Assembly: GCA_029860345.1 (NCBI GenBank)
Contig: JAOUBJ010000001.1
Coordinates: 569,089 to 633,088, forward strand
DNA: 64,000 bases
DNA from: Candidatus Zixiibacteriota bacterium
GTDB taxonomy: Bacteria > Zixibacteria > MSB-5A5 > GN15 > FEB-12
Reading direction: 5' to 3'
Positions 45,160-54,796 of the stretch are shown piece by piece; the first letter of the stretch is position 1; every line of letters begins with the position of its first letter. The notes beneath the pieces are model-generated. The model had not been told where the DNA came from. It made no database searches and saw nothing but the letters and a program-made list of their open reading frames with translations. The translations under genes and the position numbers were made by a program.

Positions 45160-46014
45160 TTACCCCCTCCCCCGCCTGAAAAGCAAAGTGGCAAGCACGA
45201 CCAGGAGATTCAATACCAGGATCATCGGCAACACCAACAGTGAAAACCCGTTGGGCAAATGCTTTAGAAAATACCGCCACACCGAAAGATGATGACGACA
45301 GGCACGCACCGAACCACCCGCGTTACTACCGTGGCCCCAGTCATGAACAGAGCCCGCCCCGGGCACAAAGTAGTTTCGATAGCCCAGCGACTTCAGGCGC
45401 AAACACAGATCGGTGTCTTCCATGTACATGAAAAACCGTTCGTCGAAACCACCCACGCGGTCGTGAAGCGATCGCCTGATCATCAACACGGTCGCGGCCA
45501 CTGCATCTACAACCGTTGTCTCGCGAAAATCCCCAAGGGTGTAGATATGTGAGTTGCCAAACGATCTGGCCAAGATGGAACCACGTGAAAAAGCCATGTT
45601 GTATATCGTTGGAAAACGTCGGCATGTGGCCTGAAAGCTGTCGTCGACGTTTCGCATCCTGGGTACTACCGCCCCCGCTTTGTGATCGTTTTGGATGACC
45701 GATCTCAGACATTCAATACAGTCCGAATCCAGTCGGACATCGGGATTGAGAAACAGCAAAAACTCCCCATCGGTTTCCCTGAGGGCCTGATTGCATGCGG
45801 CCGCGAAACCTCGGTTCTTGACATTGACAACAACCTTCGCGTGGGGAAACTGGTGTTTTATCTGTTCAGGGGAATCATCGTCGGACCCATTGTCGATCAC
45901 GACCAACTCGGATTCGATACCTTCAATTGCGTGATGAAGAGAGGCCAGACAACCCGTAAGAGCGGGTGCGGAATTGTGAGTTACGATGACAATGGAGACT
46001 TTGTTTTTGACCAA
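45160..46014 (-). CDS. GT2 glycosyltransferase, rhamnosyltransferase-like
   Basis: 284 residues, opening at TTG 46014; no ATG lies nearby in frame, so the exact start is uncertain. The nucleotide-sugar domain shows 'VSIVIVTHNSAPALTGCLAS', 'VVIDNGSDDDSPE', 'NRGFAAACNQAL', the DxD-like 'LFLNPDVRL' and the base-region 'DERFFMYMEDTDLCLRLK'. This is typical of WbbL-type GT2 enzymes that add a rhamnose or similar sugar to lipid-linked glycans. A C-terminal membrane helix (about 255-278) follows. It lies 3 bp upstream of the WecA-like gene. Confidence 0.9.
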   Translation of the reverse strand: MVKNKVSIVIVTHNSAPALTGCLASLHHAIEGIESELVVIDNGSDDDSPEQIKHQFPHAKVVVNVKNRGFAAACNQALRETDGEFLLFLNPDVRLDSDCIECLRSVIQNDHKAGAVVPRMRNVDDSFQATCRRFPTIYNMAFSRGSILARSFGNSHIYTLGDFRETTVVDAVAATVLMIRRSLHDRVGGFDERFFMYMEDTDLCLRLKSLGYRNYFVPGAGSVHDWGHGSNAGGSVRACRHHLSVWRYFLKHLPNGFSLLVLPMILVLNLLVVLATLLFRRGRG

Positions 46015-46029
46015 AACCGGCGTCTTATC

Positions 46030-46758
46030 CTAGCCAAGTTTGCCGAACATCGACTTCAACCTCAACAGCCAGACCATCCAAATAGCCTCACGCATGATTT
46101 TCTTCGACATTTTGGATTCACCGGCCGTGCGATCGACGAAAATTATTGGAATCTCCTTGATGCTGAAACCCTTTTTCCACACCCGCATGGACATTTCAAT
46201 CTGGAAAGAATAGCCGGAAGCCGTCACGGCATCCAAGTCCAACGCTTCAAGAACCTCCCTACGAAAACACTTGAACCCGCCGGTGGCATCTCTCAGGGGC
46301 AGACCGGTTATAATGCGAGTGTAGACATTGGCGCCGTAAGACAACAGCAGGCGCGACATCGGCCAGTTGATCACATTGACTCCGGAGATGTAGCGGGAGC
46401 CGAGAACCAGGTCGTGCTCCTGAATCTCTTTCAGAAAGTCCCTGATGTACTCCGGACCGTGCGAGAAATCGGCATCCATCTCAAAGATAAAGTCGTACTT
46501 TCGTTCGATAGCCCACCGGAACCCGGCCAGATAGGCCCGCCCCAGTCCCTCTTTCTTCTCACGATGCAGCACATTGACGTTTTCGTCCTCCGCTACCAGT
46601 CGGTCGGCGATCTGGCCGGTCCCATCGGGGGAATTGTCGTCGACTATCAAGACATGTATGCGCGGGTCCAAAGGCAAAACCGCATGGACTATCTTCTCGA
46701 TATTGTCGGCTTCGTTGTAGGTAGGGAATATTATCAGAGCGCGTTGAGGTTGACTCAT
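46030..46758 (-). CDS. Polyprenol-phosphate mannosyltransferase-like GT2 (DPM1 type)
   Basis: 242 residues with a single GT-A domain. 'LIIFPTYNEADNIEKIVHAV' and 'LIVDDNSPDGTGQIADRL' open the fold, 'FEMDADFSHGPEYI' carries the DxD, and 'YISGVNVINWPMSRLLLSYG' and 'RRDVLEALDLD'-like segments follow. No C-terminal transmembrane pair is seen, as in catalytic-only DPM1. It transfers a hexose to undecaprenyl phosphate, giving a donor for membrane GT-C enzymes such as the neighbouring YfhO protein. It overlaps yfhO by 4 nt. Confidence 0.93.
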   Translation of the reverse strand: MSQPQRALIIFPTYNEADNIEKIVHAVLPLDPRIHVLIVDDNSPDGTGQIADRLVAEDENVNVLHREKKEGLGRAYLAGFRWAIERKYDFIFEMDADFSHGPEYIRDFLKEIQEHDLVLGSRYISGVNVINWPMSRLLLSYGANVYTRIITGLPLRDATGGFKCFRREVLEALDLDAVTASGYSFQIEMSMRVWKKGFSIKEIPIIFVDRTAGESKMSKKIMREAIWMVWLLRLKSMFGKLG

Positions 46759-49214
46759 GAAAGAGGTTCTTCCTTTGTTTGTCCTTTTCGGCGGCGAAAA
46801 AGGAAATAGGCCGCAGATACCAACAGCAGGTATATGAGTGTCGAAGTGGTCATCATCTTGCCGGTTGCATATCTTTCAGAATTGTACCAAAACTGCACCT
46901 GCTCGGTTCCCGCAGGCAGAGCCACGGCGCGGAAAGTGCCGTAGGACCGAAGCAACTCAGTGGGCTTGCCGTCAATACTGACGTGCCAGGCATCGAAATA
47001 GTTGTCGGTCAGCACCAGCAACTGGTTGGCCGCGCAGCTTACGCCGACCGTCACAGAGTCTGTTTGGTAGTCAATTATCCAGGCGCTGTCGGCAAGAGTG
47101 CTGTCTTCGGTAATCGAAAGCGATGGTTCTTTTTCAAGATACACGATATCCTGAAGGTTCTCACTCCCTTGGAGAATCAGGGGATATATCTCCTTACGAT
47201 CATCAAAGAGACGATACTTGTCCGACAAAAACACGCGCGGCAGGGCGTTGTTGTTTCTGTAAAGCTGGACCGATCCGAAAATGGCGGCCGCCGTAACCGG
47301 TTTGTCACCGAAATAGCCATCCGGCATTTGCTGATTGGCCGGCGCTACGATATAACCGGCTGAGGACAGGTTCAACAGACGCGGGTTGATCTGGTTTTTT
47401 GCTCCCGGTCCTCCCAGCAGTTCATCGAACCAACGCAGTTGGTTGCCGTGATAGCCGGTCACAACTTCGACACCGTAGTACGGCAACATATCTTCGGGCA
47501 TCGCTTTGAAATTCATGACACGGTAATGGTCGGGCTGATTTTTGAGGTAGTCGGCCACCGGGTTGGGTCCCCAATGCTGGTTGGGGTCGACAGTATCGAC
47601 AAAGCGTTGATTGAAACGGACACCATCCACGACTGAGACGCCGACAACCACCAGCAAGACGCCGGCGCCAGCCCGTCCTGAGCGAAACAACCAGATAGCG
47701 CCTGAAGCCAGCGCCGAGAACAAAAAGGCCAGCCAGGCACCGGACTGAATAGCCGGAAGATTAACATAAGCCAGGTCCAGCTTGGACATGTTCTGGTTAA
47801 CCATTTGCCGGGGAGCATCCTCGTAGAAAACCGAACACCATGCACTCAGGGCGCCCTTACCGCCTGCTGAAAATATCAAAGCCAACAGAAGCATCAAAGC
47901 GGGCAATCCAAGCAGCCAATAATTGAAATTGAAAAACGGTTTCGACTCCGACGACCGGTTGCGTGAATCACGCAACCACTCAAGACCCATGCCGGCCAGG
48001 AGGGCAGCCGAAAACGAAAAGATGAACATTATCATTGAGGGCGCTCGAAGCGCTTTCACTTTTGGTATCAGATAGTAGAACAGTTTGAACAACGGGGTCG
48101 TCGCACCCAATGCATACACCAGAGCGAATATGGCCAACCCGCCGAAAAACCATGACTCCTTCCGTCGGTAGAACAGAAGACCTATCATGGCCACAAAGAT
48201 AGTGACTACCCCGACCGCTTCGGAGTTGTCTTTGAAATAGTTCTTCCCCCAGTAGGCGGTTCTGGTGTTCTGGCTGGAGGTCCCGGCAAACTCCGGGATT
48301 AGCAAAGACATGGCCTCTTCTTCGTGCATCGACCACGAGGTCGCCCACTCCCAACCGGCTTTGGAATCGGCGCGCGGTGAGAATTCAGATGTGTAAAGAT
48401 ACCCGGGATAGAATTGAATGGCCGAAAGAAGCAGCCCAACCACCACAGCGTAGGCTGTTAGTGAGGCAGGACGCAGGACCGAAAGCAGGGCTTGCTTATC
48501 TCTCAGCATTACAATCAACCTGAACAGCGCGTAGAACGCAACCACCCAGAGAGTGAAGTATGACATCTGCGGGTGTGGTGACAAGATTATCACCCCAAGC
48601 ACCATGCCGAGCGTGCTGAACATGAAAAACTGTTTCAAACCCCTATTATTGAACCCAAGCTCAAGAAACAGGATGACCAACGGAAAGAGAGTTGTGACGA
48701 ATATCTTACCGTCATGGCCCGGAGCTACGAACGATATCAGATAGCCGGCGAACATGTAGCAGACAGCGGACATCAAAGCCGCGACTTTCGATAGCCGGAA
48801 CCGCCGCGCCGTAAGATACATAAACAGCCCGGCCAGGAAGATATGAATCACCAGGTTGAGACCGAGCATACGGTAGATGGACCCAACGAATTTCAATGCC
48901 GAGAGTGGATAAAAAATGTCACCGTGAAAAGCCTCGACATACGGCATGCCGCAGAAGATATACGGATTCCACTGGGGCACGCTTCCATGCTCGGCGACAT
49001 GGTCGACCAGATATGACCTGAAGAAGATACCTGCCTGAATCGTATCGGAACCGAAGAGCATCTTGTCGGAAAAGATGAACCCACCGAACAGGACCAACAA
49101 CGCGATAAAGATCACGCCGAAAGCTATCGGCGCAAACCAGGGGGAGTTCTCGATATCGAATGAGCGGCTGGTCACTCGCTGAGTTGGTTGTTTGGTGCGT
49201 TTCTTCTTAGCCAT
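46755..49214 (-). CDS. YfhO-family membrane glycosyltransferase-like protein
   Basis: 819 residues with about 13 transmembrane helices, then a large soluble domain, then a final helix before a basic tail. The pattern 'GSVPQWNPYIFCGMPYVEAF' and 'GYLISFVAPGHDGKIFVTTL' fits the YfhO family of GT-C-like proteins, which glycosylate lipoteichoic or other surface polymers using polyprenyl-phosphate sugars. A DPM1-type enzyme lies directly downstream (4-nt overlap), which would supply its donor. The acceptor is unknown. Confidence 0.9.
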   Translation of the reverse strand: MAKKKRTKQPTQRVTSRSFDIENSPWFAPIAFGVIFIALLVLFGGFIFSDKMLFGSDTIQAGIFFRSYLVDHVAEHGSVPQWNPYIFCGMPYVEAFHGDIFYPLSALKFVGSIYRMLGLNLVIHIFLAGLFMYLTARRFRLSKVAALMSAVCYMFAGYLISFVAPGHDGKIFVTTLFPLVILFLELGFNNRGLKQFFMFSTLGMVLGVIILSPHPQMSYFTLWVVAFYALFRLIVMLRDKQALLSVLRPASLTAYAVVVGLLLSAIQFYPGYLYTSEFSPRADSKAGWEWATSWSMHEEEAMSLLIPEFAGTSSQNTRTAYWGKNYFKDNSEAVGVVTIFVAMIGLLFYRRKESWFFGGLAIFALVYALGATTPLFKLFYYLIPKVKALRAPSMIMFIFSFSAALLAGMGLEWLRDSRNRSSESKPFFNFNYWLLGLPALMLLLALIFSAGGKGALSAWCSVFYEDAPRQMVNQNMSKLDLAYVNLPAIQSGAWLAFLFSALASGAIWLFRSGRAGAGVLLVVVGVSVVDGVRFNQRFVDTVDPNQHWGPNPVADYLKNQPDHYRVMNFKAMPEDMLPYYGVEVVTGYHGNQLRWFDELLGGPGAKNQINPRLLNLSSAGYIVAPANQQMPDGYFGDKPVTAAAIFGSVQLYRNNNALPRVFLSDKYRLFDDRKEIYPLILQGSENLQDIVYLEKEPSLSITEDSTLADSAWIIDYQTDSVTVGVSCAANQLLVLTDNYFDAWHVSIDGKPTELLRSYGTFRAVALPAGTEQVQFWYNSERYATGKMMTTSTLIYLLLVSAAYFLFRRRKGQTKEEPLS

Positions 49215-49229
49215 ACAGGATCACTTTGC

Positions 49230-50156
49230 TTACTTTCTTATACACAGGGCGATCAGGGCCGCTGTGACTTCGATCAGGATAGCCCACAACCGGGCCAAAA
49301 CGGGCACCAGGGGAGCAATCGGTCCCAGAAAAGGCGCCAACATAAAACCCATGACCATCTCGCGGGGACCGAGACCACCCGGAGCAAACAATGTCAGATA
49401 ACCGATCTGGTAGGCGGCGTTGAAAATCCCCGCCGCGGCAATCAGCGACAGATCGGCCTGAGGTATCACCGACATAACAAAGAGATAGAAGGCGATACCG
49501 TAACAAAACCAGCCGACAGCATAACCAACGAACAGTCTGAGGGCAACCTTTTTGTCCAGCGCAAAGTGCACCTGGGGTCGTGAGAGCCGTCGCAAAACAG
49601 CATTACCCATCCTCAACAGTCGCTGCGGCCAGAGCACCAACAGCGCCGACAATGCAATCCAAACAGCGGTGAGCAGATAGGTGCTGGTGGCGCCCAGCAC
49701 GGCCACCTGGTCGACCAATAATCCCGGCTCCAACTGTAGAGCGACCACGAATACCAACAAAGAGGCCGGGATGGCGAACATCTGAACCAACACAAACGAA
49801 GCCGTTGCTTGTTCGGGAGGGATGCCTTCTTTTTTGGTCAGGTAGAGAATACCCAAGAGCGGCCAGATTTTCCCCGGAATGTACCTACCCATATCGGACA
49901 GGTAGAAAATCCGAAACGATTTGGTCAGTGACACTTTGTGGCCAAAACCGAGGATCAATCGTTGCCAGTTGGAGGACATAATAACGAAAGTGCCGAGACC
50001 GACCAAGACCGAAAGCAGGAGCGTCCAGTAGTCGATCTGCCACTGGTACTCTTTGATGTCAGTCCAGTTACTGTTTACTTGATGATAGACAAAATACACA
50101 ACCACCAGGGTCAGGGCTATCTTGAGAATGGTACCGACTGTTTTCTTGAAGGTCAT
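49230..50156 (-). CDS. Lysylphosphatidylglycerol-synthase-TM/YbhN-family flippase-like protein
   Basis: 308 residues from ATG 50156; a longer frame to 50384 is repeat-derived and does not fit. About eight transmembrane helices carry the UPF0104 signature: 'MGRYIPGKIWPLLGILYLTK', 'NAAYQIGYLTLFAPGGLGPR' and 'REMVMGFMLAPF'. Bacterial YbhN-like proteins are thought to move lipids or lipid-linked sugars, and AglD-type members act in glycan assembly. It leads the long minus-strand run into the cell-wall genes. Function is inferred from family and context. Confidence 0.9.
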   Translation of the reverse strand: MTFKKTVGTILKIALTLVVVYFVYHQVNSNWTDIKEYQWQIDYWTLLLSVLVGLGTFVIMSSNWQRLILGFGHKVSLTKSFRIFYLSDMGRYIPGKIWPLLGILYLTKKEGIPPEQATASFVLVQMFAIPASLLVFVVALQLEPGLLVDQVAVLGATSTYLLTAVWIALSALLVLWPQRLLRMGNAVLRRLSRPQVHFALDKKVALRLFVGYAVGWFCYGIAFYLFVMSVIPQADLSLIAAAGIFNAAYQIGYLTLFAPGGLGPREMVMGFMLAPFLGPIAPLVPVLARLWAILIEVTAALIALCIRK

Positions 50157-50603
50157 GAGATAACCGCGCACAGGCCGTGTGTTGAAAAAGTTCCCAGACC
50201 CGGTTTCGTCAGGTCTTGCGAATCTGCGCGAGTAGATTCGTGTGACCTGACGCGGCCAAGCCGCCCATAAATGGGTCTCGCGGGCTTCGCCATGTAGCAC
50301 CAAAGAGCGCGAAGCGCAAAAGACCGATTTATCGGTGTCGGGGCTTGGACAGGCCGAAGGCAGGGTTGTGACCTGGTACCCCACCCAGAGCGCCTCGCGG
50401 CGGGTGGGTTTACCCGATACTCAGAAAAACCCACCTGGCGCTTCGCTATAGGTGGTGTACCAAAAAACGACCGCCCATGCGTCGTCTGCGTTCGGGGTGA
50501 CAGTGGCCGACCCGGACAATCGCCGCCGCTGGTCGATAAAACTGCCATCGTGATAAGTTCCCCACAATCGCTTTGGGGCCAAGGCGACGGTTTGGGGTGC
50601 CGG
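50157..50603. repeat. Repeat-rich gap between two envelope gene runs
   Basis: About 450 bp with no supported gene. A GTCAGGTC...GACCTGAC stem (about 50207-50250) encloses an inner GCGAATCT/AGATTCG stem. A CCCATAAATGGG element lies at about 50266-50277, a GCGCGAAGCGC element at about 50308-50318, and GTGTACC/GGTACCCCACCC segments around 50378-50462. The promoter of the downstream operon must be here or within the upstream gene. Confidence 0.7.
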
Positions 50604-51575
50604 TTAGTGGTTATCAGTACCGCCACCTGGTTTGTCATAGCGCATGAGCCGCATCATCTTTTTGCGCAAGTCGGACATCTCATCTTTGACCGCAACCTGT
50701 CCTTCGGCCATGAAACCCATCAGGAATAACGCTGAGCCGATTCCAACCAGTAACATGACAAGGTACAACAGGGGTCGATAGCCTTCTCCGTCCAGTCTCA
50801 GGTAAATGGCCACCAGTCCGACCACCAGTCCCAGAATCACCAGGATGGAACCTATTGAGCCGAAGAACAAAAGGGGTTTGCGCAAGAAGGTGATCTGGAA
50901 TTTCACGGCCAGCAGGTCAAGCACTCCGATGGGTATGCGCCAGATGGAACCGAATTTGGAGGCGCCCCAGTTTCGTTCGTGCAGGGTCACCTTTGCCTCC
51001 TCTATACGAAAGCCTTTGTCGGCGGCCAGGGGCACCAGGTAACGGTGCCAGTCACGCCGCAGGAACACTTCTTCAACCACTTCCCGCCTGAACGCTTTGC
51101 ATGAATTAAGGTCATGTATTTTCAGTCCAAAGAGCTTTCGTGACAGTCTATTGTAGACCCCCGAGACGAATGGTTTCTGGTAGTTGCCCTGTTTCCATCC
51201 GGCACACAAATCGGCCCCGTCGGCGATTTTGGCGACCAGCTTGGGAATGTCCTCAGGCAGAAACTGAAGATCGGCCGGGTAGAATACGAACACATCACCC
51301 CGAGCCAGGCCAAATCCGGTCAACAGCGCCTCGGTCAGGCCCAAGTTGCGCCCATGCGATTCGTACCGCACAAAACCGAACTTCCGCCCGGCCTCTTTGA
51401 TCTTATCCAGTGTTCCGTCGGTCGAGCCGTCATCGATTATTACCAATTCGTTATCAAACGGAGCCGCCTGGTCCATTTCATGAAACAACCGGCAAAACTG
51501 TTCGATATTGCCTTCTTCGTTCATGGCCGGCACAATTGTCGTTACCAGGAAATCGTATTTATTGTCAGCCGTCAC
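50604..51575 (-). CDS. GT2 glycosyltransferase with membrane tail (GtrB/DPM-like)
   Basis: 323 residues from GTG 51575. The GT-A domain has 'TTIVPAMNEEGNIEQFCRLF' and 'LVIIDDGSTDGTLDKIKEA'. Where the family normally has DADLQ there is 'YPADLQF', so the first Asp of the DxD is replaced by Pro. 'DLNSCKAFRREVVEEV' and 'HERNWGASKFGSIWRIPIG' follow. Two C-terminal transmembrane helices (about 225-245 and 260-282) anchor it, as in GtrB-type enzymes. It overlaps the upstream GT39 gene by 11 nt. Confidence 0.9.
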   Translation of the reverse strand: MTADNKYDFLVTTIVPAMNEEGNIEQFCRLFHEMDQAAPFDNELVIIDDGSTDGTLDKIKEAGRKFGFVRYESHGRNLGLTEALLTGFGLARGDVFVFYPADLQFLPEDIPKLVAKIADGADLCAGWKQGNYQKPFVSGVYNRLSRKLFGLKIHDLNSCKAFRREVVEEVFLRRDWHRYLVPLAADKGFRIEEAKVTLHERNWGASKFGSIWRIPIGVLDLLAVKFQITFLRKPLLFFGSIGSILVILGLVVGLVAIYLRLDGEGYRPLLYLVMLLVGIGSALFLMGFMAEGQVAVKDEMSDLRKKMMRLMRYDKPGGGTDNH

Positions 51576-53703
51576 TGTCGGGACCTTTCAGCTCAGCGTA
51601 GAGCGCCTTCATCCGGTTGGAGGTCGGAGCGAATTTCAAAGCGCGTTCCAACTTTTGCAGGGCCAGGTTCTTATACATCAGACTTCCCGTAGCGTCATAC
51701 CGATTCTTATAGAGTACCGCCAGAGTTCCGATAAGATTGTAGTTCGTTGGGGAAAACTCAATAGCTTTTTTCAACAACTGTTCAGCCTCGGCGTATTGAC
51801 CGGTCGTCTGGGCCATATTTGCGGCCAACAGATAACCGGACATACTGTTGGGATAAGTCTCAGTAAACTCCTGCAGGTATTGCGCCACCTGATCGGATTC
51901 ACCGGACCTATAACTGTCGACCAGCTTCTCAAATGTGGATAGCTGATAGCTGTCAGCCGTTGGATTTCCTGTGTGACCGGCAATCCGATACAACCGAACA
52001 TTCATACGCCCCACCCGATAGGCGCAAATCCGAACAGCACCACCCATCACATAGGGGTGGTCGTTGCGGGCGCGTTGTTCGTTAGCTTCATCGAGAAGCA
52101 AATGGGTGATGGGGAACCTGGCAAACAACGTGGTGTCAACCTCGACTACGCCGAACATGTGAATAATACAGCCGAGGTCGTTGTCCTGAGTCAGGGTGGC
52201 GGCATAGGGGCCTGACAACACCGCGCCGGGCGAGAGAATCATGCCCAGATCGGCTGAATTGTCGCGCATGGTGTAAGTAGTCCAGTTAAACCAGCCGACC
52301 CCGAGCGCCGCACCTTGTCCGATGGTACTCCCAAAGGCGATTATCACCACTACTCGACCGGCCATCTGCGGGAGACTTATGCTGTATCTGCGCACCAGTA
52401 TTACCGTCACCACGGTCAGTAGCGTCAGAATCGCAGCTATTCCGGCAGCCTCGAACTTGACCTCATCAAAAGCGAAGGGCCAGCCCCATCGTTCGGCCAT
52501 GGCCGACCAGGACTGACTTACGACCACCATGACAATAGGGAACAACATAACCGGAAACAACCAGGGTATATTGCTTCTGGTGGCGGACGTCGAAAAGCCC
52601 GCCCACCAACGAGCCAGAAGAATGGCGGCAGCCCCGCAAAAAGGGTAGATTAGCACCATTTCATACCGAAGTGGTTGATAGTTCCAGATCATCAGTGAGC
52701 CATAGAAAGCAACTATCATGGCTGCAACAAAAAGCTGTCCGCTGGAAACAGCCGAGGATTTTCTCCTCCACATATCCAATCTACCGGCGTGGAAGAACAG
52801 GTAGCCCACATACACCGCTCCCAAAAGCGCCGCTGTGGTCATCCTGGGAAAGAGTTCCGAGTTCACGCCGAAGGAAACAAGTTTCCAAACGAAATCATCA
52901 AAAGACTGCAGCCCTTCAGGCGATCCATAGAGCGACAACGTTTTCTCGCCGATATAACCTGTCACCTCCTGCTGCGTTGGCAGGTAGCTGAAGACAATCC
53001 AGAACAACATGACCAAAGCAAAACCTGAGACATAAAAGATCGCCGGCCTGAAACGACCCGCCTTTTTGTCGGACACCAATGCCTCATGCAAAAGCATACA
53101 GGCAAACGGAAACAAAAACACAATTCCCGTGATCTTGCCGAAAAACACAGCCACAGCCAGGGCTGCGCCTCCAGCGGCATAACCGACCGGATTCCGGGCG
53201 TGCGTTACCAGCAAGAGACTCAAAGCGGCATAGAACCACATGGCGTTCTCCAAGAACGGAAAACGCCCGAAGAAAAACTGGCTGAAATTGAGACCGATCA
53301 GGGCCAGGTAGATCAATCCAGCCGCATGCCCGGCTGTCCTCCTCAAAAACAAAAAGAAAAACAACAGCCCGCCGAACGAGTAGATAAGTCCAACCAGTTT
53401 CGATTCGACCATGCCGGTCCCGACCAGTTTGAAGACAACCGTCGCCAGAACGGTGACCGATGACTTCAAAAAGAACACGTAGCGGTTGTCGTGGTACGGA
53501 TTAAACTCACCGGCCTCGACATAGTTGGCTGCATAGAGCGTGTACTGGGGCGGATCGGTGTAGATATCGGTAGAGCCGGAAACATCAGCCGGTGGATCGG
53601 CATCCAGACGCCACAATCGCAAACCCAGGATCAGGGCAAGCAGACTTAGGGCGATAACCGTATCTCTTGAGATTCGAAAACGCATTTCGTTAGTCTCAGC
53701 CAA
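51565..53703 (-). CDS. GT39/ArnT-like membrane glycosyltransferase with C-terminal TPRs
   Basis: 712 residues with about twelve transmembrane helices (15-500). A GT-C-type first periplasmic loop carries acidic residues ('STDIYTDPPQYTLYAANYVE'), followed by 'RRTAGHAAGLIYLALIGLNF'. The C-terminal soluble part (about 580-712) contains tetratricopeptide repeats ('GQYAEAEQLLKKAIEFSPTN', 'LALQKLERALKFAPTSN'). Such proteins transfer sugars from polyprenyl phosphate to proteins or lipids. Start may be ATG 53703 or ATG 53685. It overlaps both neighbours. Confidence 0.88.
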   Translation of the reverse strand: MAETNEMRFRISRDTVIALSLLALILGLRLWRLDADPPADVSGSTDIYTDPPQYTLYAANYVEAGEFNPYHDNRYVFFLKSSVTVLATVVFKLVGTGMVESKLVGLIYSFGGLLFFFLFLRRTAGHAAGLIYLALIGLNFSQFFFGRFPFLENAMWFYAALSLLLVTHARNPVGYAAGGAALAVAVFFGKITGIVFLFPFACMLLHEALVSDKKAGRFRPAIFYVSGFALVMLFWIVFSYLPTQQEVTGYIGEKTLSLYGSPEGLQSFDDFVWKLVSFGVNSELFPRMTTAALLGAVYVGYLFFHAGRLDMWRRKSSAVSSGQLFVAAMIVAFYGSLMIWNYQPLRYEMVLIYPFCGAAAILLARWWAGFSTSATRSNIPWLFPVMLFPIVMVVVSQSWSAMAERWGWPFAFDEVKFEAAGIAAILTLLTVVTVILVRRYSISLPQMAGRVVVIIAFGSTIGQGAALGVGWFNWTTYTMRDNSADLGMILSPGAVLSGPYAATLTQDNDLGCIIHMFGVVEVDTTLFARFPITHLLLDEANEQRARNDHPYVMGGAVRICAYRVGRMNVRLYRIAGHTGNPTADSYQLSTFEKLVDSYRSGESDQVAQYLQEFTETYPNSMSGYLLAANMAQTTGQYAEAEQLLKKAIEFSPTNYNLIGTLAVLYKNRYDATGSLMYKNLALQKLERALKFAPTSNRMKALYAELKGPDSDG

Positions 53704-54796
53704 AGAACGCTTTCACTTGGTCGGCAACATACGTCACTTGCTCATCAGTCATCTCAGGATAGATAGGCAGAGATAATATTTCACCGGCCATCTTTTCGGT
53801 AATTGGGAAGTCCCCTTCACGACAATCGAGATAGTCAAACGCCTTTTGCATGTGGATCGGGATCGGGTAATGGATCAACGACGGCACACCGCTCTCGCTG
53901 AGATGCTTCTGCATCTGATCGCGCTGTTCGGTTTCGATAACATAGAGATGGAACACTTGCCTGAGGTCATCATCGAATCTCGGCAACTTGATCGGCACCG
54001 CGGCCAGTAACCGGTTATACAGCAACGCCACCCGGTTACGTTCTGAGTTCCAATGATCCAGATGCGACAGCTTAACCTTCAGCACCGCCCCCTGGATACC
54101 TTCCATGCGAGCGTTGTAACCGAGCAACTCGTGCACATATTTCTTGTTGGAACCATGGTCGCGTAGCATCCGGACCTTGCGGTCAAGCTCCGGGTCATCG
54201 GTTGTCACGGCACCGGCTTCGCCGTAGGCGCCCAGGTTCTTGCCGGGATAAAACGAAAATGCGGCCAGCCTGCCCATCGATCCGGCCGGACGGTCTTTGT
54301 ACCTGGCCCCGTGCGCCTGTGCAGCATCTTCGAGTACCGGGATATCATGGTTGGCGGCCAGTTGTGTTATGGCGTCCATGTCGGCCGGGCAGCCGTACAG
54401 GTGCACCGGAATGATGGCCCGTGTTCGTGAGGTGATGGCCATCTTCAAGAGCGTCGGGTCCAGGTTTCGTGTTTCCGGGTCGATATCGACCAAGACCGGT
54501 CGGGCTCCGGCATGAACGATGGCGGCAGCCGTGGCAATGAACGTGTTGGCCGCCGTGATGACTTCGTCACCCGGTCCGACTTCCAGTGCCCGCAGGGCCA
54601 GGGTCAGCGCCGTGGTGCCGCTGTTGCAGCCGATGGCGAACTTGGTGCCGCAATAGTCGGCGTAGGCGCTTTCGAATTCCTGCACCGCCGGTCCCAGGAC
54701 GTAGGCGGAACTGTCCAGAACCTTTCGGATAGCCTCATCGATCTCGGGCTTGATCGATTGGTAGTTGGCTTGCAGATCGAGGTATTTGATTTCCAT
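53696..54796 (-). CDS. DegT/DnrJ/EryC1/StrS aminotransferase
   Basis: 366 residues. PLP-lysine K186 lies in 'FYPGKNLGAYGEAG'; 'CNSGTTALTLALRALEVGPG', 'VLEDAAQAHGARYKDRPAGS' and 'HLYVIETEQRDQMQKHL' are further family blocks. These enzymes aminate 3- or 4-keto nucleotide sugars for surface glycans. The first gene of the aminotransferase-GT39-GT2 run; the preceding 790-bp gap is repeat-rich. Sugar specificity cannot be told. Confidence 0.95.
   Translation of the reverse strand: MEIKYLDLQANYQSIKPEIDEAIRKVLDSSAYVLGPAVQEFESAYADYCGTKFAIGCNSGTTALTLALRALEVGPGDEVITAANTFIATAAAIVHAGARPVLVDIDPETRNLDPTLLKMAITSRTRAIIPVHLYGCPADMDAITQLAANHDIPVLEDAAQAHGARYKDRPAGSMGRLAAFSFYPGKNLGAYGEAGAVTTDDPELDRKVRMLRDHGSNKKYVHELLGYNARMEGIQGAVLKVKLSHLDHWNSERNRVALLYNRLLAAVPIKLPRFDDDLRQVFHLYVIETEQRDQMQKHLSESGVPSLIHYPIPIHMQKAFDYLDCREGDFPITEKMAGEILSLPIYPEMTDEQVTYVADQVKAFFG

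Noticed and set aside
50157-50384. N-terminal extension of the YbhN-like protein
   Set aside because: Codons are repeat-derived; the first membrane helix follows ATG 50156 directly.
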